Below, one piece after another: positions 1 to 21,558 of a DNA stretch of 21,558 nt; positions within the stretch are counted from its first letter, which is position 1; each line of letters starts with the position of its first letter. This DNA comes from Salpingoeca rosetta (Eukaryota > Opisthokonta > Choanoflagellata > Craspedida > Salpingoecidae), in the NCBI RefSeq assembly GCF_000188695.1, contig NW_004754901.1:211426-232983 (forward strand), read 5' to 3'. The translations under genes and the position numbers were made by a program. The notes under the pieces were generated by a model. It had not been told where the DNA came from, searched no databases, and was given only the letters and a program-made list of their open reading frames with translations.

Positions 1-10
1 AAACGCGCGT

Positions 11-11
<1 letters not shown>

Positions 12-60
<49 letters not shown>

Positions 61-87
61 TCACTCACTCACTCACTCACTCACACA

Positions 88-140
<53 letters not shown>
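12..140. repeat. (CA)n microsatellite interrupted by a (CACT)n block
   Basis: Perfect CA dinucleotides run from about 12 to 56. A block of CACT tetranucleotides follows to about 90, then CA again to 140. The array lies at the left edge of the window, upstream of gene A. Elsewhere in this window intronic arrays are TG on the transcribed sense strand, so CA on the plus strand here would fit an intron or UTR of an unseen minus-strand gene to the left. That last point is inference. Confidence 0.95.
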
Positions 141-142
<2 letters not shown>

Positions 143-1050
143 GCAACTGCACAACACGGACCAAATCGCCCAAGCAAACAAAACGTCAGCCAACCACCCA
201 AAGTCGACGATTCCATGCACATATAGCTTGATGCATTGCCCAAACACTCGGGTCTTCAGCCTGTTATGTCTGCATCAGATCATGACGTCACTATCTTAAG
301 TGCCGAAACGCGTTTGATTGGGTCGTGGCGTTGTCGTCATCCCCGTGCGCCAGAGCAACAACACTGTTGGCACGACAGCTGTTTCGCAACTTACCCCATG
401 ACTTTGTCCGGTTTATTGCTGTAAGCGTGCCTTGTGTTGTGCACCTTGCGGCTCTGAACGCGGCCATGATGACAGCTGCTGTCACATGTCTGTGCAGGCT
501 GTCTCAAGCACACAAGCAATTTGGTGCAGCCAATGTCCCAATGATGTCCTTATGTCCCACGTCGCATGTGCGATCGCCATTTCCCACCTGTCACAGTTTC
601 CAGCTCAAGCACTGCCAGAGCCCCTGTCAATCAGCACACCTAGGCAACTGCAGCACATGATCTCTCCGCCCACGACATCAAAGCCAAGCGCATCAGCACC
701 ACGTATCTTGAGGTGAGCACCTTCGGTCCAAAGAAGCAAGGAAAGAAGGAAGCAGCCATCAGATCGGATCGAAGCACCTGCCTCATCATCTCCCCCGTTG
801 GACCTTCTTTCTCTTCAACGACATACACGAGACGATTCGTGAAAGGTGCGTTCGACGCGGCAGTAGGGTGTTTCTTTCTGCGTTCCTGTTCTGCTCTGAC
901 CCATGCGCCTGTTGCTCGTGAAGCCGTTCAGATTTGTGTGTGCGTGTGTGTATTCTCACTCTCATATGACATGTGACGGCACTGCCATGTGGAAGCACTG
1001 CCCCACTCCTCAATCGCTTTGACCCATGGTTCTGATGTCATGTCCTTCAG
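141..1050 (+). other. Upstream region and probable 5' UTR of gene A
   Basis: I see no convincing protein-coding gene here; the open frames are short and composition-driven. Candidate 5'-UTR splice signals are a GTGAGC at 713, a GTGCGT at 846, and an acceptor-like TCCTTCAG ending at 1050, directly before the gene A start codon. The first coding exon may therefore begin at or near an exon boundary, with one or more non-coding exons upstream. No TATA box stands out. A short TG-rich patch lies near 936-952. Confidence 0.45.
283..290. promoter_or_regulatory. Perfect CRE palindrome TGACGTCA
   Basis: The 8-base palindrome TGACGTCA is the classical full cAMP-response element bound by CREB/ATF-type bZIP factors. 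It lies about 760 bases upstream of the gene A start codon. A single 8-mer can occur by chance, so the functional assignment is only suggestive, although it sits upstream of a cyclic-nucleotide-producing receptor. Confidence 0.25.
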
Positions 1051-8152
<7,102 letters not shown>

Positions 8153-9059
8153 GATGTCCATATGTGTGTGTGTGTGTGTGTGTCTGTGATATGGAGCTGG
8201 ACCTAGGTACGATTGAACACGGTCGGTGTACGGTGTACCCCTCCCTCCCCTGCTGTATGCTCGTCTGGCGTGAATTCATCTTTCATCACGGGCATCGCCG
8301 CCCCTTCCCCTCCCTCTCCTTCCCTCTCTGCACATCGCATGATTATCTTGATCCCTTCGCCGCTTCCTTTCACTGGTTTTACATTAGATCGACAAGTCCC
8401 CCCACTCTATGTTGAATGTTGTGCATATTGCTTCTATGTTCAAATGTTTGCTTGCATGTCTGTATCAATCGTTTGAATGTGCTGCTTTGAATGCTTGTCA
8501 GGCACACTCTCTCTCTCACTCGCAAGGCTGTCGTAGTCATGTAAGGTGTAACTGCTGTCAGTTCAAGAACTTGCTTTCATGTTGTACTTTGTAACGTAAC
8601 TGTCATTGTCACTGATCGATAACCAACCAAAACATGAACAGTAAAGACACGCTGGGAACACAAGCAGAGCAAGGGGACAGTGCGAACGGAGGAACGAACG
8701 AAACGAAGTGACGTGACAAGAGAGTTGCAAGGTAACGTGAGGACGAAACAGGTAGGTCCCTGTGGGCGCAAAGAAGGCATCAACGAATGGTGGTGGAATG
8801 TTGTGAAACGCAAGGGCAGAAGCGAGCACACAGAAGCATGACGGTGGGTGGCACTGATCTGTGAATGCAATGAAAAAGGGTGGATGGCGATAGCAAAGAA
8901 CACAGCAGAAGTCACACGTCGCATCATAACAGCTGCCAGAAACGAAAGAAATGAAAGACATGAAAGAAACGAAAGACACCCACAAGAGAACGAAAGACAT
9001 CCCAACGGAGCCACGTCGCAGGGTTGATTTCCTTCAGCATTGCCGTCGTCAATCTTGTT
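8153..9059. other. Convergent 3' region between genes A and B
   Basis: Contains the 3' UTR of gene A, with a short TG run at 8163-8183 right after the stop, and that of gene B from the opposite strand. No canonical AATAAA was seen for gene A on the plus strand, nor for gene B on the minus strand. A purine-rich stretch at 8936-8990 repeats GAAAGAMAYGAAAGA-like units. Open frames here look accidental. Confidence 0.5.
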
Positions 9060-10100
9060 TCAGGCCCAGAAGAACTTGATAATCTTGGTGCACAGCGAAG
9101 CGTTTTGCACGTCATCAAAGTCAATGTCTTTGAAGTTGCGGCGACCAGCAGTGACACGCGCCGTCACATCAAGGCCAAGCGACCGCTTCAGCATCTGCAC
9201 AAAGATGGTATCCAAGCTGGAGGGCCGAGCAAACAAACGAATGCATGGACAAGTTTATGGTGTCAGTCAGAAACACACTCGCAATGGGGCAAGGGTAGAG
9301 CATGCTTGCGGATTTTCTGCATGTCAATAGAACAAGTTGTGCAGAACCTACCCTGGTGTCACGTCCTGCTCTAGAAAACGAGTATCGGTCGGGGCACACT
9401 TGATCATTGCTGTCGATGCGTTTGGAACAAGAACCCTGGCAGTGTTGCTCGGGCAGGTTGAGAGTTGTGCCAACAAAACCCATGCAGACAGTCGTGCACT
9501 CTCAACACAGCGGACGGGAGTTCTGCATGGAGCAACACAGACATATGCCACTCACTTGAGTTCTTCGATGGTGTGTCGGGTCCAATACAGTGTTGCTCCC
9601 GAGGTGTCCAGCGTCTCCGGTACGTTCATATCAGCGATTCGCCGACCTAAGACAGCGGCATCAGTGTTCAGGAAGGAGACACAGACAGCAATATTCGAAG
9701 TTGGTCTTTGCACACGTACACACACACACACACACGCACGTACACAAGTTCGAGCAGTTCGAACCAGATTGCTGTTAGCGCACCCTTTGCAAAGAAGCTG
9801 AGCCGCGTCGGGATTTTGCCAGGACTTGATGTTGGCGTATCGAGACAGATGAGAGAGAAGTCGGCCTCCTCTGGAGTGTCAACCAGTTCAATCACATCGT
9901 AGCTATGGACCAAGTGAAGATAAGATGTATGTAAGTTAACACCCATATCAGCGAGGCTGAGATAGCGCCACCGGAAAATGCGCAACAAGTCTCATGCAAG
10001 ACGTCAAACCAATGTCAACAAGCAAACACGCCGTGTATCGCTTTGAAAGTACGTGAATTTCAACTTACTAGGCAAGCGTACGCAGCGCGCGTTCCCTGGA
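9060..10100 (-). other. Uncharacterised C-terminal domain of gene B
   Basis: The last exons encode about 180 residues after the final membrane helix, beginning near TKSRERALRTLAYYDVIELV. The region has alternating short hydrophobic strands (EADFSLICLDTP, SGATLYWTRH, ARVLVPNAS), helices (LDTIFVQMLKRSLGLDV), about half a dozen cysteines, and ends in CTKIIKFFWA. This suggests a folded alpha/beta domain. I do not recognise the family. It could be a second receiver for a partner of the TIR domain, but nothing in the sequence proves that. Confidence 0.5.
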
Positions 10101-11132
10101 CTTTGTGAGGTGCGACTGTCTGTACACGCCCAGCTTGTTCGCGATTCCAAGCCGAACCAACATTGCAAGCAGCAGCGGTGCATCTGGCAGCGACGCGAAA
10201 TCGATGGAGCGGCGAACGCTGGGAAAGTAATGGAAGAGCACTGGAACGGGAAGCAGAAACCAGTTTGTGATGCAGCTGTACCACAGCTGCTTCCGAGAGA
10301 AGCCGCCTCGAACCGCAAAAGTCAACAGGACGTGTATCATCACACCAGCCACTGAATAAAGCAGGCGAAACACTGCTGAGTGAGGATATACTTTGATAGT
10401 CAAATTATATCGACAAGGCATTTGAGTGCGTTCGACCAACCTGAAACTACGATGGTCCCAACGATCACGAGCCATTCGACGGCCACTGCTGACGGCAAGT
10501 ATAGAAGGAACAAACCATCATCTTCTTGGAAATAATCGCCATCATAATCATCGTCTCCATCGTCTCCATCGTCGAGAGAATAAATCCGAAAAAACGTATG
10601 CTGAGAGGTCAACTCGGACAAAAGAAGTGCAGCGATGACCATTCCGGCAATCCCTGTTTGAGCACATTGTCAATTACGTTCGATAAGTTTCGGTTGTTCT
10701 GCAAGAGAAAAGGGGGTTCATGACCTCATGAGTGTGTCGTACTCACATGCTGCTAGCCCAAAGAGCGGTTGTAAGATGTGGAGTCTCGCCTAAGAAGCTC
10801 AGGAGTTGACATGAGTGAGGGCTCCAACAAAAAGCAGACAGTGACAGCAAAGTTGCTGATCGTCGCCATGCGAAAACGAAACACACAAGGGGGATGTTCA
10901 TACCGTCCGAAGCACGGAGGAGACGGTGCCATGCCACCCTTCGTTGATTGCAGGCGTGACTTGTTGCTCACGATAGATATCGTTGAACGCGCCACAGGCG
11001 ATGAAACCCTCCAGCAATATTCTTGTGAGCAATGCACGACATAAAACGTTGTGCACGGTGGCTAGACTTAGAACGAAACTTTGAAAAACACGGTCCAACA
11101 AACACACATTCTCTCTCACACACTCACATACA

Positions 11133-11166
<34 letters not shown>

Positions 11167-12981
11167 CTCTCTCCCTCTCTCTCTCTCTCTCTTCGTCCCT
11201 TTGGTTGCCGAACCGTGCATAGCGATGTTTGAGCTCCTTGCTGCTGATGCTGCTCTGATCATACCAGAGGTAGTGGCCACATTCCCCTAACTTCAGCACA
11301 AGCTGACTTCGAAGCTGCAAACCATCAAGACAACAGTGCAGCAATACCATCGGACTGCAGATGAGCGTGTGTCATATCGCAGGCCATACTACGTCGACAT
11401 ACAACAAGTGTTTGCTCCTTACCTTGGCATCAGCGGACATGAAGTTGCGAGTGACAATGATCACGAGTGTCGCACTGGAAGTGGTCGTTCGCCGCAGCAA
11501 TTGAGACAGATACGAAGCGTCAACTGTTTGATCCAGCACGCCAGTGTTGGGAGGTTTGGCGTCACGATCCCACAAGTCATCCACCCAGTCTGGTCGCATT
11601 GCTGCCAGCACGTGGCCACACTTTGGCTCGAGGTTCAGCAGTTCCACACAGCAATTGTGTGAGGAAATGTACTCGTCGGAGAGAAACACAACACCGGCCT
11701 TTGCGGAAGCCATGGCCAGTGCACACGTGTCCTCAATGCGGTGGCCCGGGAGGATGTTTCGAATGTCAATCCAGCAGACATCGCCAAAGAAGCAGTGAAA
11801 GGATTTTCGGGCGATCCGTTTGGTCCAATTACTCCATGAGTAGCTGATGGCGAAGGTTCCGGGCTGCATACCCGCTGTTAAGGCTTTCAGCATACGAGTT
11901 GGTGTCTTGGCAGTGAAGTGCTGTCGCGACCTACAAGAGGGCAAGAAGAGCAATTGCATTAGTTCGGTGGCAGAAAATACAAGATGCACACACACACGCC
12001 GACACACACACAAAACGCAGAACACCAAAGGTTCGAACATAAAGAACTTGCCAAATGAGGTGGAAGGTGACGGCAGAGCACAGAGACATGACGATTGTGG
12101 ACTTGATCGCCGCGGGCTTCGAGACATCTTGGACAAACACAAGTGTGTCGTCAAAACAGTTGTCGTCCTTCAGTTTACCACCCTTTGTGCCCTGCGAATT
12201 CAGTGTGTTTTCACCAAACACAATGCACTCAAAGATGAGTCAAGGGGGCCAGCCGTGCAGCAAAATTCCAAACCACGAACAAGCTCAATAGATCAGTCCA
12301 CCATCTACAATAGCAAACGCACCACGACCACCCAGGCGAGGAGCACAAAGGTCCAAGCAAGTCCGTACACGATGACTGCCAACCGAACACGCAGAAAGTA
12401 ACAAAACAAACAAGAAGGTGCGTGTCGTGTGGCAAACGTGTTTTATATCAGTTGCTTCATATGGCTGTGTGTGCTTGTGTTCCCCATTCCTCGGCTCACG
12501 CAAACCAATGACCCAGAAGCAAACGCGCTCTTGTCCCATATCATCGCGTGGCATGTTCAGGCAAATACCTGCACCTACATGTCAGCTTGGGGCTGAGCAT
12601 AAATCTGCGGACAGTGGCGACCCAGAATGGCAACCAAGAGTGTCCGGACGAATCTTCCAGGCGATCCAACAGATTTGTGAGACGGCGCCTTCTCTGCTGC
12701 TCTTGTTCGTCGAGCTTGTTGTTGCGTTCGCGAGAGGGCGAAGAATGGGGGTCCATGTCGATCACCTCTGCCCAATCGTCCTCAGTTGCGTCATCATTGG
12801 ATGCAGTGCGTGCATGTGTCCGTCGTGAAAAAGAAGAGCCTCGCTGTTGTCCCTGTCCTCCTTCTCTTTCTCTCTCTTCTCTGGTCACGCCCAGCTCCAA
12901 TTCTTCGCCAGCAAGGGAAGACTCAGCTTGATCATCATCACCACCGTCCCACCCAAGCAGCGGCTGGGCGAGGTCACTCAT
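9060..12981 (-). CDS. Gene B: polytopic membrane protein with an internal TIR domain (13 exons)
   Basis: About 848 residues. Exons on the minus strand: 12981-12579, 12375-12323, 12227-12010, 11930-11423, 11314-11214, 11066-10904, 10789-10747, 10653-10441, 10375-10069, 9902-9784, 9646-9556, 9522-9352, 9216-9060. The ATG at 12981 is the first in its frame (MSDLAQPLLGWDGGDDD). All 13 exons keep phase and the model ends in TGA at 9060-9062. Order: acidic, Arg-rich N-terminus with a dileucine-type motif; membrane helix near 135-152; loop; helix near 197-222; TIR domain about 249-390; further helices between about 440 and 640; soluble C-terminal domain of about 180 residues that I do not recognise. 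Least certain are the exon 3 boundaries (start 12227 or 12191; donor somewhere in the TG run at 12003-12010), the exon 5 donor, and the small exon at 10789-10747, chosen because it alone restores frame with canonical sites. The role is inferred: membrane-bound TIR signalling or NAD cleavage. Confidence 0.72.
10145..10789 (-). other. Multi-helix membrane region of gene B downstream of the TIR domain
   Basis: Spliced exons contain several hydrophobic segments: LHILQPLFGLAAWIAGMVIA running into ALLLSEL, FLLYLPSAVAVEWLVIVGT, FRLLYSVAGVMIHVLLTFAV, LWYSCITNWFLLPVPVLFHY and ASLPDAPLLLAMLVRLGI. An acidic loop of Asp/Gly/Glu/Tyr (about residues 524-541) separates the first and second. Depending on how the weaker segments count, the whole protein has about six to eight helices. 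Confidence 0.65.
11107..11196 (-). repeat. CA/CT microsatellite in an intron of gene B (TG/AG on the sense strand)
   Basis: On the plus strand the intron reads CTCACA, (CA)n (about 11135-11162) and (CT)n (about 11161-11191). On the sense strand of gene B it is therefore (AG)n then (TG)n, placed just after the candidate donor at 11213. Two further gene B introns carry short sense-strand TG runs at 9717-9737 and 11986-12010. All agree with the orientation seen in the plus-strand genes. Confidence 0.85.
11435..11860 (-). other. TIR domain of gene B
   Basis: Exon 4 encodes a recognisable TIR fold sequence: box 1 GTFAISYSWSNW, then CWIDIRNILPGHRIED (the W-x-D...G-x-x-I segment), then AGVVFLSDEYISSHNCCVEL. 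The last motif matches the S-x-x-C-x-x-E-L signature whose glutamate (about E321) is the catalytic residue of NAD-cleaving TIR domains such as SARM1 and plant TIRs. A later strand, SATLVIIVTRNFM, fits the C-terminal half. The exon ends with an excellent donor (AAG|GTAAGG). Family recognition is by motif, not by search. Confidence 0.8.
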
Positions 12982-13702
12982 GCTCTCTTTCTGTGGTGCA
13001 GTCAGTGCGCGCGGGCTTGCTGGCTTGCTGGCTTGATGGGTGTCCGACTGTTGAGCTTGCTTGTCGTCTTGTCTGGTGTCTTGTTTGCTTTTGGAGCAAG
13101 AGCAATTTGCACAAAAAGTGCTTGTGATGATTTGCCTGCATGCAAAGAGGGCAAAGGACCAACCCACCACCGACCCTGTTTACAGGCCAGAATCCCATAT
13201 CTAGACTAGAACCCGCACGAACAGGTTTTACCAGCCTGTCGTGGCCTTTTCCACTGAATTCAGTGCTTTGGGCAAAAGTGCGTGTGTGTGTGTGTGGTGT
13301 TTGGCTCGCTCGTGACGTTCCCGCTGCGTCTAGCCGTTTTGCCTTTCTGTCTCGCTCGTGTGTGTTTTGTCGCTTTCTCCCCTCCCAAACATAAGCGTCA
13401 CATCATCCCATCGCCAGCTTGCTTGTCGGTGTTGTTGTTGTTTTTGTTTTCCCCCCACCTGCTGCATCATCTTCGCCAACAGACGCTAGTCGTTGGTGAG
13501 TGTGTGCGCATGCGCGAGCGTGGAAGTAACCCCTCACAGCAACCAGCAACCAATCAACCAAACAACCAATCAACCGAGCAAGCGAGCTTCTCCTCTCCCC
13601 GCAAACAACACGAGTGTTTGTGGCAAGAAGGGAGCAAGCGTGTGTTTGACGAGTTGTCTTCAACGTCACATGCACGCATCACTGTGCCATCAGTGATCGC
13701 AA
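12982..13702. promoter_or_regulatory. Shared head-to-head region between genes B and C
   Basis: About 720 bases separate the start codons of gene B (minus) and gene C (plus) and must hold both 5' UTRs and promoters. A GTGAGTGTG donor at 13496 and a CAG acceptor ending at 13693 could bound a 5'-UTR intron of gene C. An in-frame TGA at 13694-13696 supports the start codon at 13703. The stretch 13263-13470 is rich in TG and T. No TATA box stands out. Confidence 0.5.
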
Positions 13703-19604
<5,902 letters not shown>

Positions 19605-19669
19605 TAATGTGTCCAAAATCACGCCGTACCTCACGTCACGCCGCATGGAATGCACGTCTTACCAACCGT

Positions 19670-19703
19670 CCCCCCCCCCCCCCCCAAAAAAAAAAAAAAA
19701 AAA
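19670..19703. repeat. Homopolymer junction: 16 C followed by 18 A
   Basis: A run of 16 cytosines is followed directly by 18 adenines, about 65 bases past the gene C stop. The C run on one strand and G run on the other could form an i-motif or a G-rich structure. Run lengths in such tracts are prone to sequencing error. Confidence 0.95.
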
Positions 19704-20099
19704 CCACTGCCGCATTCCGTCGCTTTTCCCTTCACTGCACATGCTCATCGTTGTCCCCCCTCTCCGCCTTGCTCATTGCTCATCGTTTGTCGCGCTGGCC
19801 GTGAAACCTGATCATTGTCGCTCCACCCCCTCCCCTCCAATGTTGCTGTCATGTCACACTTCGCCATCCCCCTCCCACCCACTTTTCTTTTTGCCTTGCA
19901 ACTGTCTCATATTATTCGCAACTGGTCACCCTTTGATTCCACTCAACCCGACTGTCCATTCACTCACGCCGTTGCTGCTGCTATTGGTGACCGCAATGGT
20001 GGCTGCGTGCGCTGTCCAACCATGCATGATTTTCTCTCCTCACCCCGCTTCCTGTCTGCCGTACTGGCTCTTGCGTCACTTGGTGCTCGTTTGCCCCAT

Positions 20100-20105
20100 A
20101 ATAAA
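20100..20105 (+). terminator. Candidate polyadenylation signal AATAAA for gene C
   Basis: A canonical AATAAA lies about 500 bases past the gene C stop codon, in the sense orientation. It is the only canonical hexamer I noticed in this 3' region. A downstream T/G-rich stretch (GTTCTGTGAACC, then TGTGCGTGTGTGCG) is compatible with a cleavage element. No transcript evidence is available. Confidence 0.4.
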
Positions 20106-20630
20106 CTTGCGTTCTGTGAACCCTTCTTCATGTGCGTGTGTGCGTTTACTACTACTCATCAAGAGCACGAACCACAACGGCCCACTGTTGCTTGCGAGCA
20201 AACAACCAAAACACAGCAGTCACCTGCAAGCAAACGGTCGAGCATGGGCGGGGCGCTGAGAAACAAAACGCACGCAACGCAACAAATCAGCACAGACACA
20301 AATCACAACTGAACTCGTCTGCATCAGCGTCTTTGGTCGCGGCGATGAACGAAACGACACAGCCACAGGCAAGTCTGCACAGCAGCAACAAGAACAAGTA
20401 TCTTGGCCTGTTACTTGCGTGCTGCTGGCGTGTGCGTTCCACGACCAAGGAAAGGGCGCAACTGAATACAACTGCAGCATCCAGTCAAAAAGAAAAAAAA
20501 ATCCACGAGACAACACAAAGGGAGGGATGGGAAGAATGGTGGTGGGGAAAGAGAGTAAAAAATGACGGCCCTCAGCTCAAAAGCACAGAGGGTGCAAGCA
20601 AACGCGGCCGATCACAGCACAATGTGGCAA

Positions 20631-20933
20631 TCACTCGCTGTCGTCGTTCTCCTCGTCCATGCACTGATGGCTGCACGTGGTGAGACAACATGTCGGACAA
20701 ACGCCTTCGTCGTACTCGTCCAGAACGGCAACGCCCCTGTCCGTCTTGCCGCGGGCTGTACTCTTGCGGCGCCGTTCCTCAGAGCGGCGGCGATGGGCTC
20801 CATTGCGGTTGTTGCCCCTGTTGTTTCGGTTTCGGTTTCGGTTTCGGTTTCGGTTCTCCGCCTGGATGATGCGTTGCAGATCAGCGCTGCGCACGCCCCT
20901 GAGCTCCTCGGGTCGGTCGCCTTTGCCTGCCAT
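20631..20933 (-). CDS. Gene D: small basic protein with Asn-Arg repeat and C-terminal Cys cluster (tentative)
   Basis: An uninterrupted frame of 100 residues starts at an ATG in good context (AGCATGG) with MAGKGDRPEELRGVRSADLQ. It continues through an Asn-Arg repeat, a basic Arg/Ser/Glu region (HRRRSEERRRKSTARGKTDR) and ends DEYDEGVCPTCCLTTCSHQC plus an acidic tail. The five cysteines and one histidine in 13 residues suggest a metal-binding knuckle. The frame stays open upstream to 21161, but that part is low-complexity and probably 5' UTR. I do not recognise the family. An overlapping frame on the same strand is also open (MWIAIFSTF...), so the reading frame is a judgement based on the charged pattern and the Cys cluster. 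Confidence 0.45.
   Translation of the reverse strand: MAGKGDRPEELRGVRSADLQRIIQAENRNRNRNRNRNNRGNNRNGAHRRRSEERRRKSTARGKTDRGVAVLDEYDEGVCPTCCLTTCSHQCMDEENDDSE
20823..20852 (-). repeat. Five perfect GTTTCG hexamers inside gene D
   Basis: Five tandem GTTTCG units on the plus strand encode alternating Asn-Arg on the minus strand in the gene D frame. Imperfect copies continue on the 5' side of the gene in less regular form. The unit length, a multiple of three, keeps the frame when copy number changes. Confidence 0.9.
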
Positions 20934-21420
20934 GCTTGGTAGTCGTTGGTTTGGCTTGCTGCTGTTGCTCTTCTCGCCCTGCTCGCTTGCCGTGCAATGC
21001 GCTCTCGGTGCTCCTGTGCTTCTGTGCTTGGTGTTGGCGTGCCCTTGCTCACTTGGCCGTCGTCGTCGTCGTCGTCGTGACTTGGTGGCTTTGACTTGGT
21101 GGCTTCCTGCCTTGGTCTTGCTCCTTGTTGGAAGGTGGAGAAAATGGCGATCCACATGCAACTGCTTCGCTTATAGTGCGAGCGAGCGTGTGCATTTGTG
21201 CGTGCGTGTGCGTTGTGTGTGTGCGTGTGCGTGTGCGTGTGTCTGTAAGAATTGGCGCTGAAGTAACATCGCAGGCGATATGTGACACGCAACGAAGGCA
21301 TATAGATGAGAAACAAGCTGCAACATGTCTCACCTCAGTAAGTGGGGGACCGAAGATGGTGGAAGCAGATGGAAGAAACGCTTGGGGTAATATGGCAGTG
21401 GTTGTGGTGGGGTGATGGTT
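20934..21420. other. Region upstream of gene D
   Basis: Probable promoter and 5' UTR of gene D on the minus strand. A (GTC)n run lies at about 21058-21077 and a TG/CG-rich patch at 21190-21245. The TG is on the plus strand, so by the orientation seen in the other genes it could belong to an unseen plus-strand transcript leaving to the right. No start of such a gene can be supported. Confidence 0.35.
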
Positions 21421-21459
21421 GGTGTGTGTGTGTGTGTTTGTGTGTGTGTTCGTCCTTGT

Positions 21460-21535
<76 letters not shown>
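21421..21535. repeat. (TG)n microsatellite at the right edge
   Basis: TG dinucleotides with a few interruptions (TTTG, TTCGTCCTTG) run from about 21421 to 21534, followed by CGTCGTCGTGGTGG. No gene context is visible within the window. Confidence 0.95.
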
Positions 21536-21537
<2 letters not shown>

Positions 21538-21558
21538 GTCGTCGTGGTGGTGGTGTGT

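Larger units (their letters stand above)
19605..20630. other. Convergent 3' region between genes C and D
   Basis: No convincing gene seen. The region holds the 3' UTR of gene C and, from the other strand, any 3' UTR of gene D. It is C/T-rich in the first half and A-rich toward 20500 (AAAAAGAAAAAAAAATCC). Long open frames here are low-complexity and look accidental. Confidence 0.5.

Noticed and set aside
9..299. Thr-His repeat frame at the left edge and similar frames over TG/CA arrays throughout
   Set aside because: Translations of dinucleotide repeats without any supporting non-repeat sequence, splice phase or domain.
10352..10360. AATAAA on the plus strand at about 10355 as a polyadenylation signal
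   Set aside because: It lies on the antisense strand of a coding exon of gene B, with no plus-strand gene ending there.
10741..10830. Non-canonical GC donor near 10757 to rescue the gene B frame
   Set aside because: A small exon at 10789-10747 with canonical acceptor (TTCTTAG) and donor (T|GTGAGT) restores the frame without any unusual site.
20823..20852. GTTTCG tandem repeat as a possible telomere-like sequence
   Set aside because: Only five units, not a G-rich TTAGGG-type strand, and located inside an open frame where it encodes Asn-Arg.

Overview
The window is nuclear DNA from a eukaryote with compact, intron-rich genes. It contains four gene models in alternating orientation: A (+), B (-), C (+) and D (-). 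A/B and C/D are tail to tail, and B/C are head to head. The gene content suggests a unicellular relative of animals, most likely a choanoflagellate such as a Salpingoeca-type species. The clues are a receptor kinase-guanylyl cyclase, a membrane TIR protein, very long polyglutamine tracts, many short GT-AG introns and GC-rich exons. The species assignment is inference. All gene models were spliced by hand from reading frames, splice dinucleotides and codon phase.

Gene A (1051-8152) reads through 15 phase-consistent exons into a receptor of about 1280 residues. Its parts in order are a signal peptide, an ectodomain resembling a periplasmic substrate-binding protein, a Cys-rich stalk, one membrane helix, a TKL-like kinase domain that keeps its catalytic residues, a class III guanylyl cyclase domain, and a tail with an Asn run. 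Intron 7 holds a 100-base assembly gap followed by an unusual AT-rich island.

Gene B (12981-9060, minus strand) reads through 13 phase-consistent exons into a polytopic membrane protein of about 848 residues. A TIR domain, with the position of the NADase-type glutamate conserved, lies between two groups of membrane helices. A cytosolic-looking C-terminal domain of unknown family follows. Gene B shares a region of about 720 bases with gene C, presumably a bidirectional promoter.

Gene C (13703-19604) reads through 6 exons into a protein of about 1439 residues. It is dominated by polyGln, Gln/His, acidic and Ser/Thr-rich sequence and looks like a transcriptional regulator. At its extreme C-terminus, four exons join a cysteine module whose spacing partly resembles the two zinc modules of a nuclear-receptor DNA-binding domain. 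No ligand-binding domain follows. Gene D (20933-20631, minus) is a tentative small protein of about 100 residues, basic, with an Asn-Arg repeat and a Cys cluster.

The strongest non-coding pattern is in the introns. In genes A, B and C, dinucleotide arrays next to the 5' splice site are (TG)n on the sense strand, whichever genomic strand the gene uses. Many acceptors are preceded by CAC/CAT triplet tracts instead of a T-rich tract. Coding repeats are instead (CAA)n, read as Asn in gene A and Gln in gene C.
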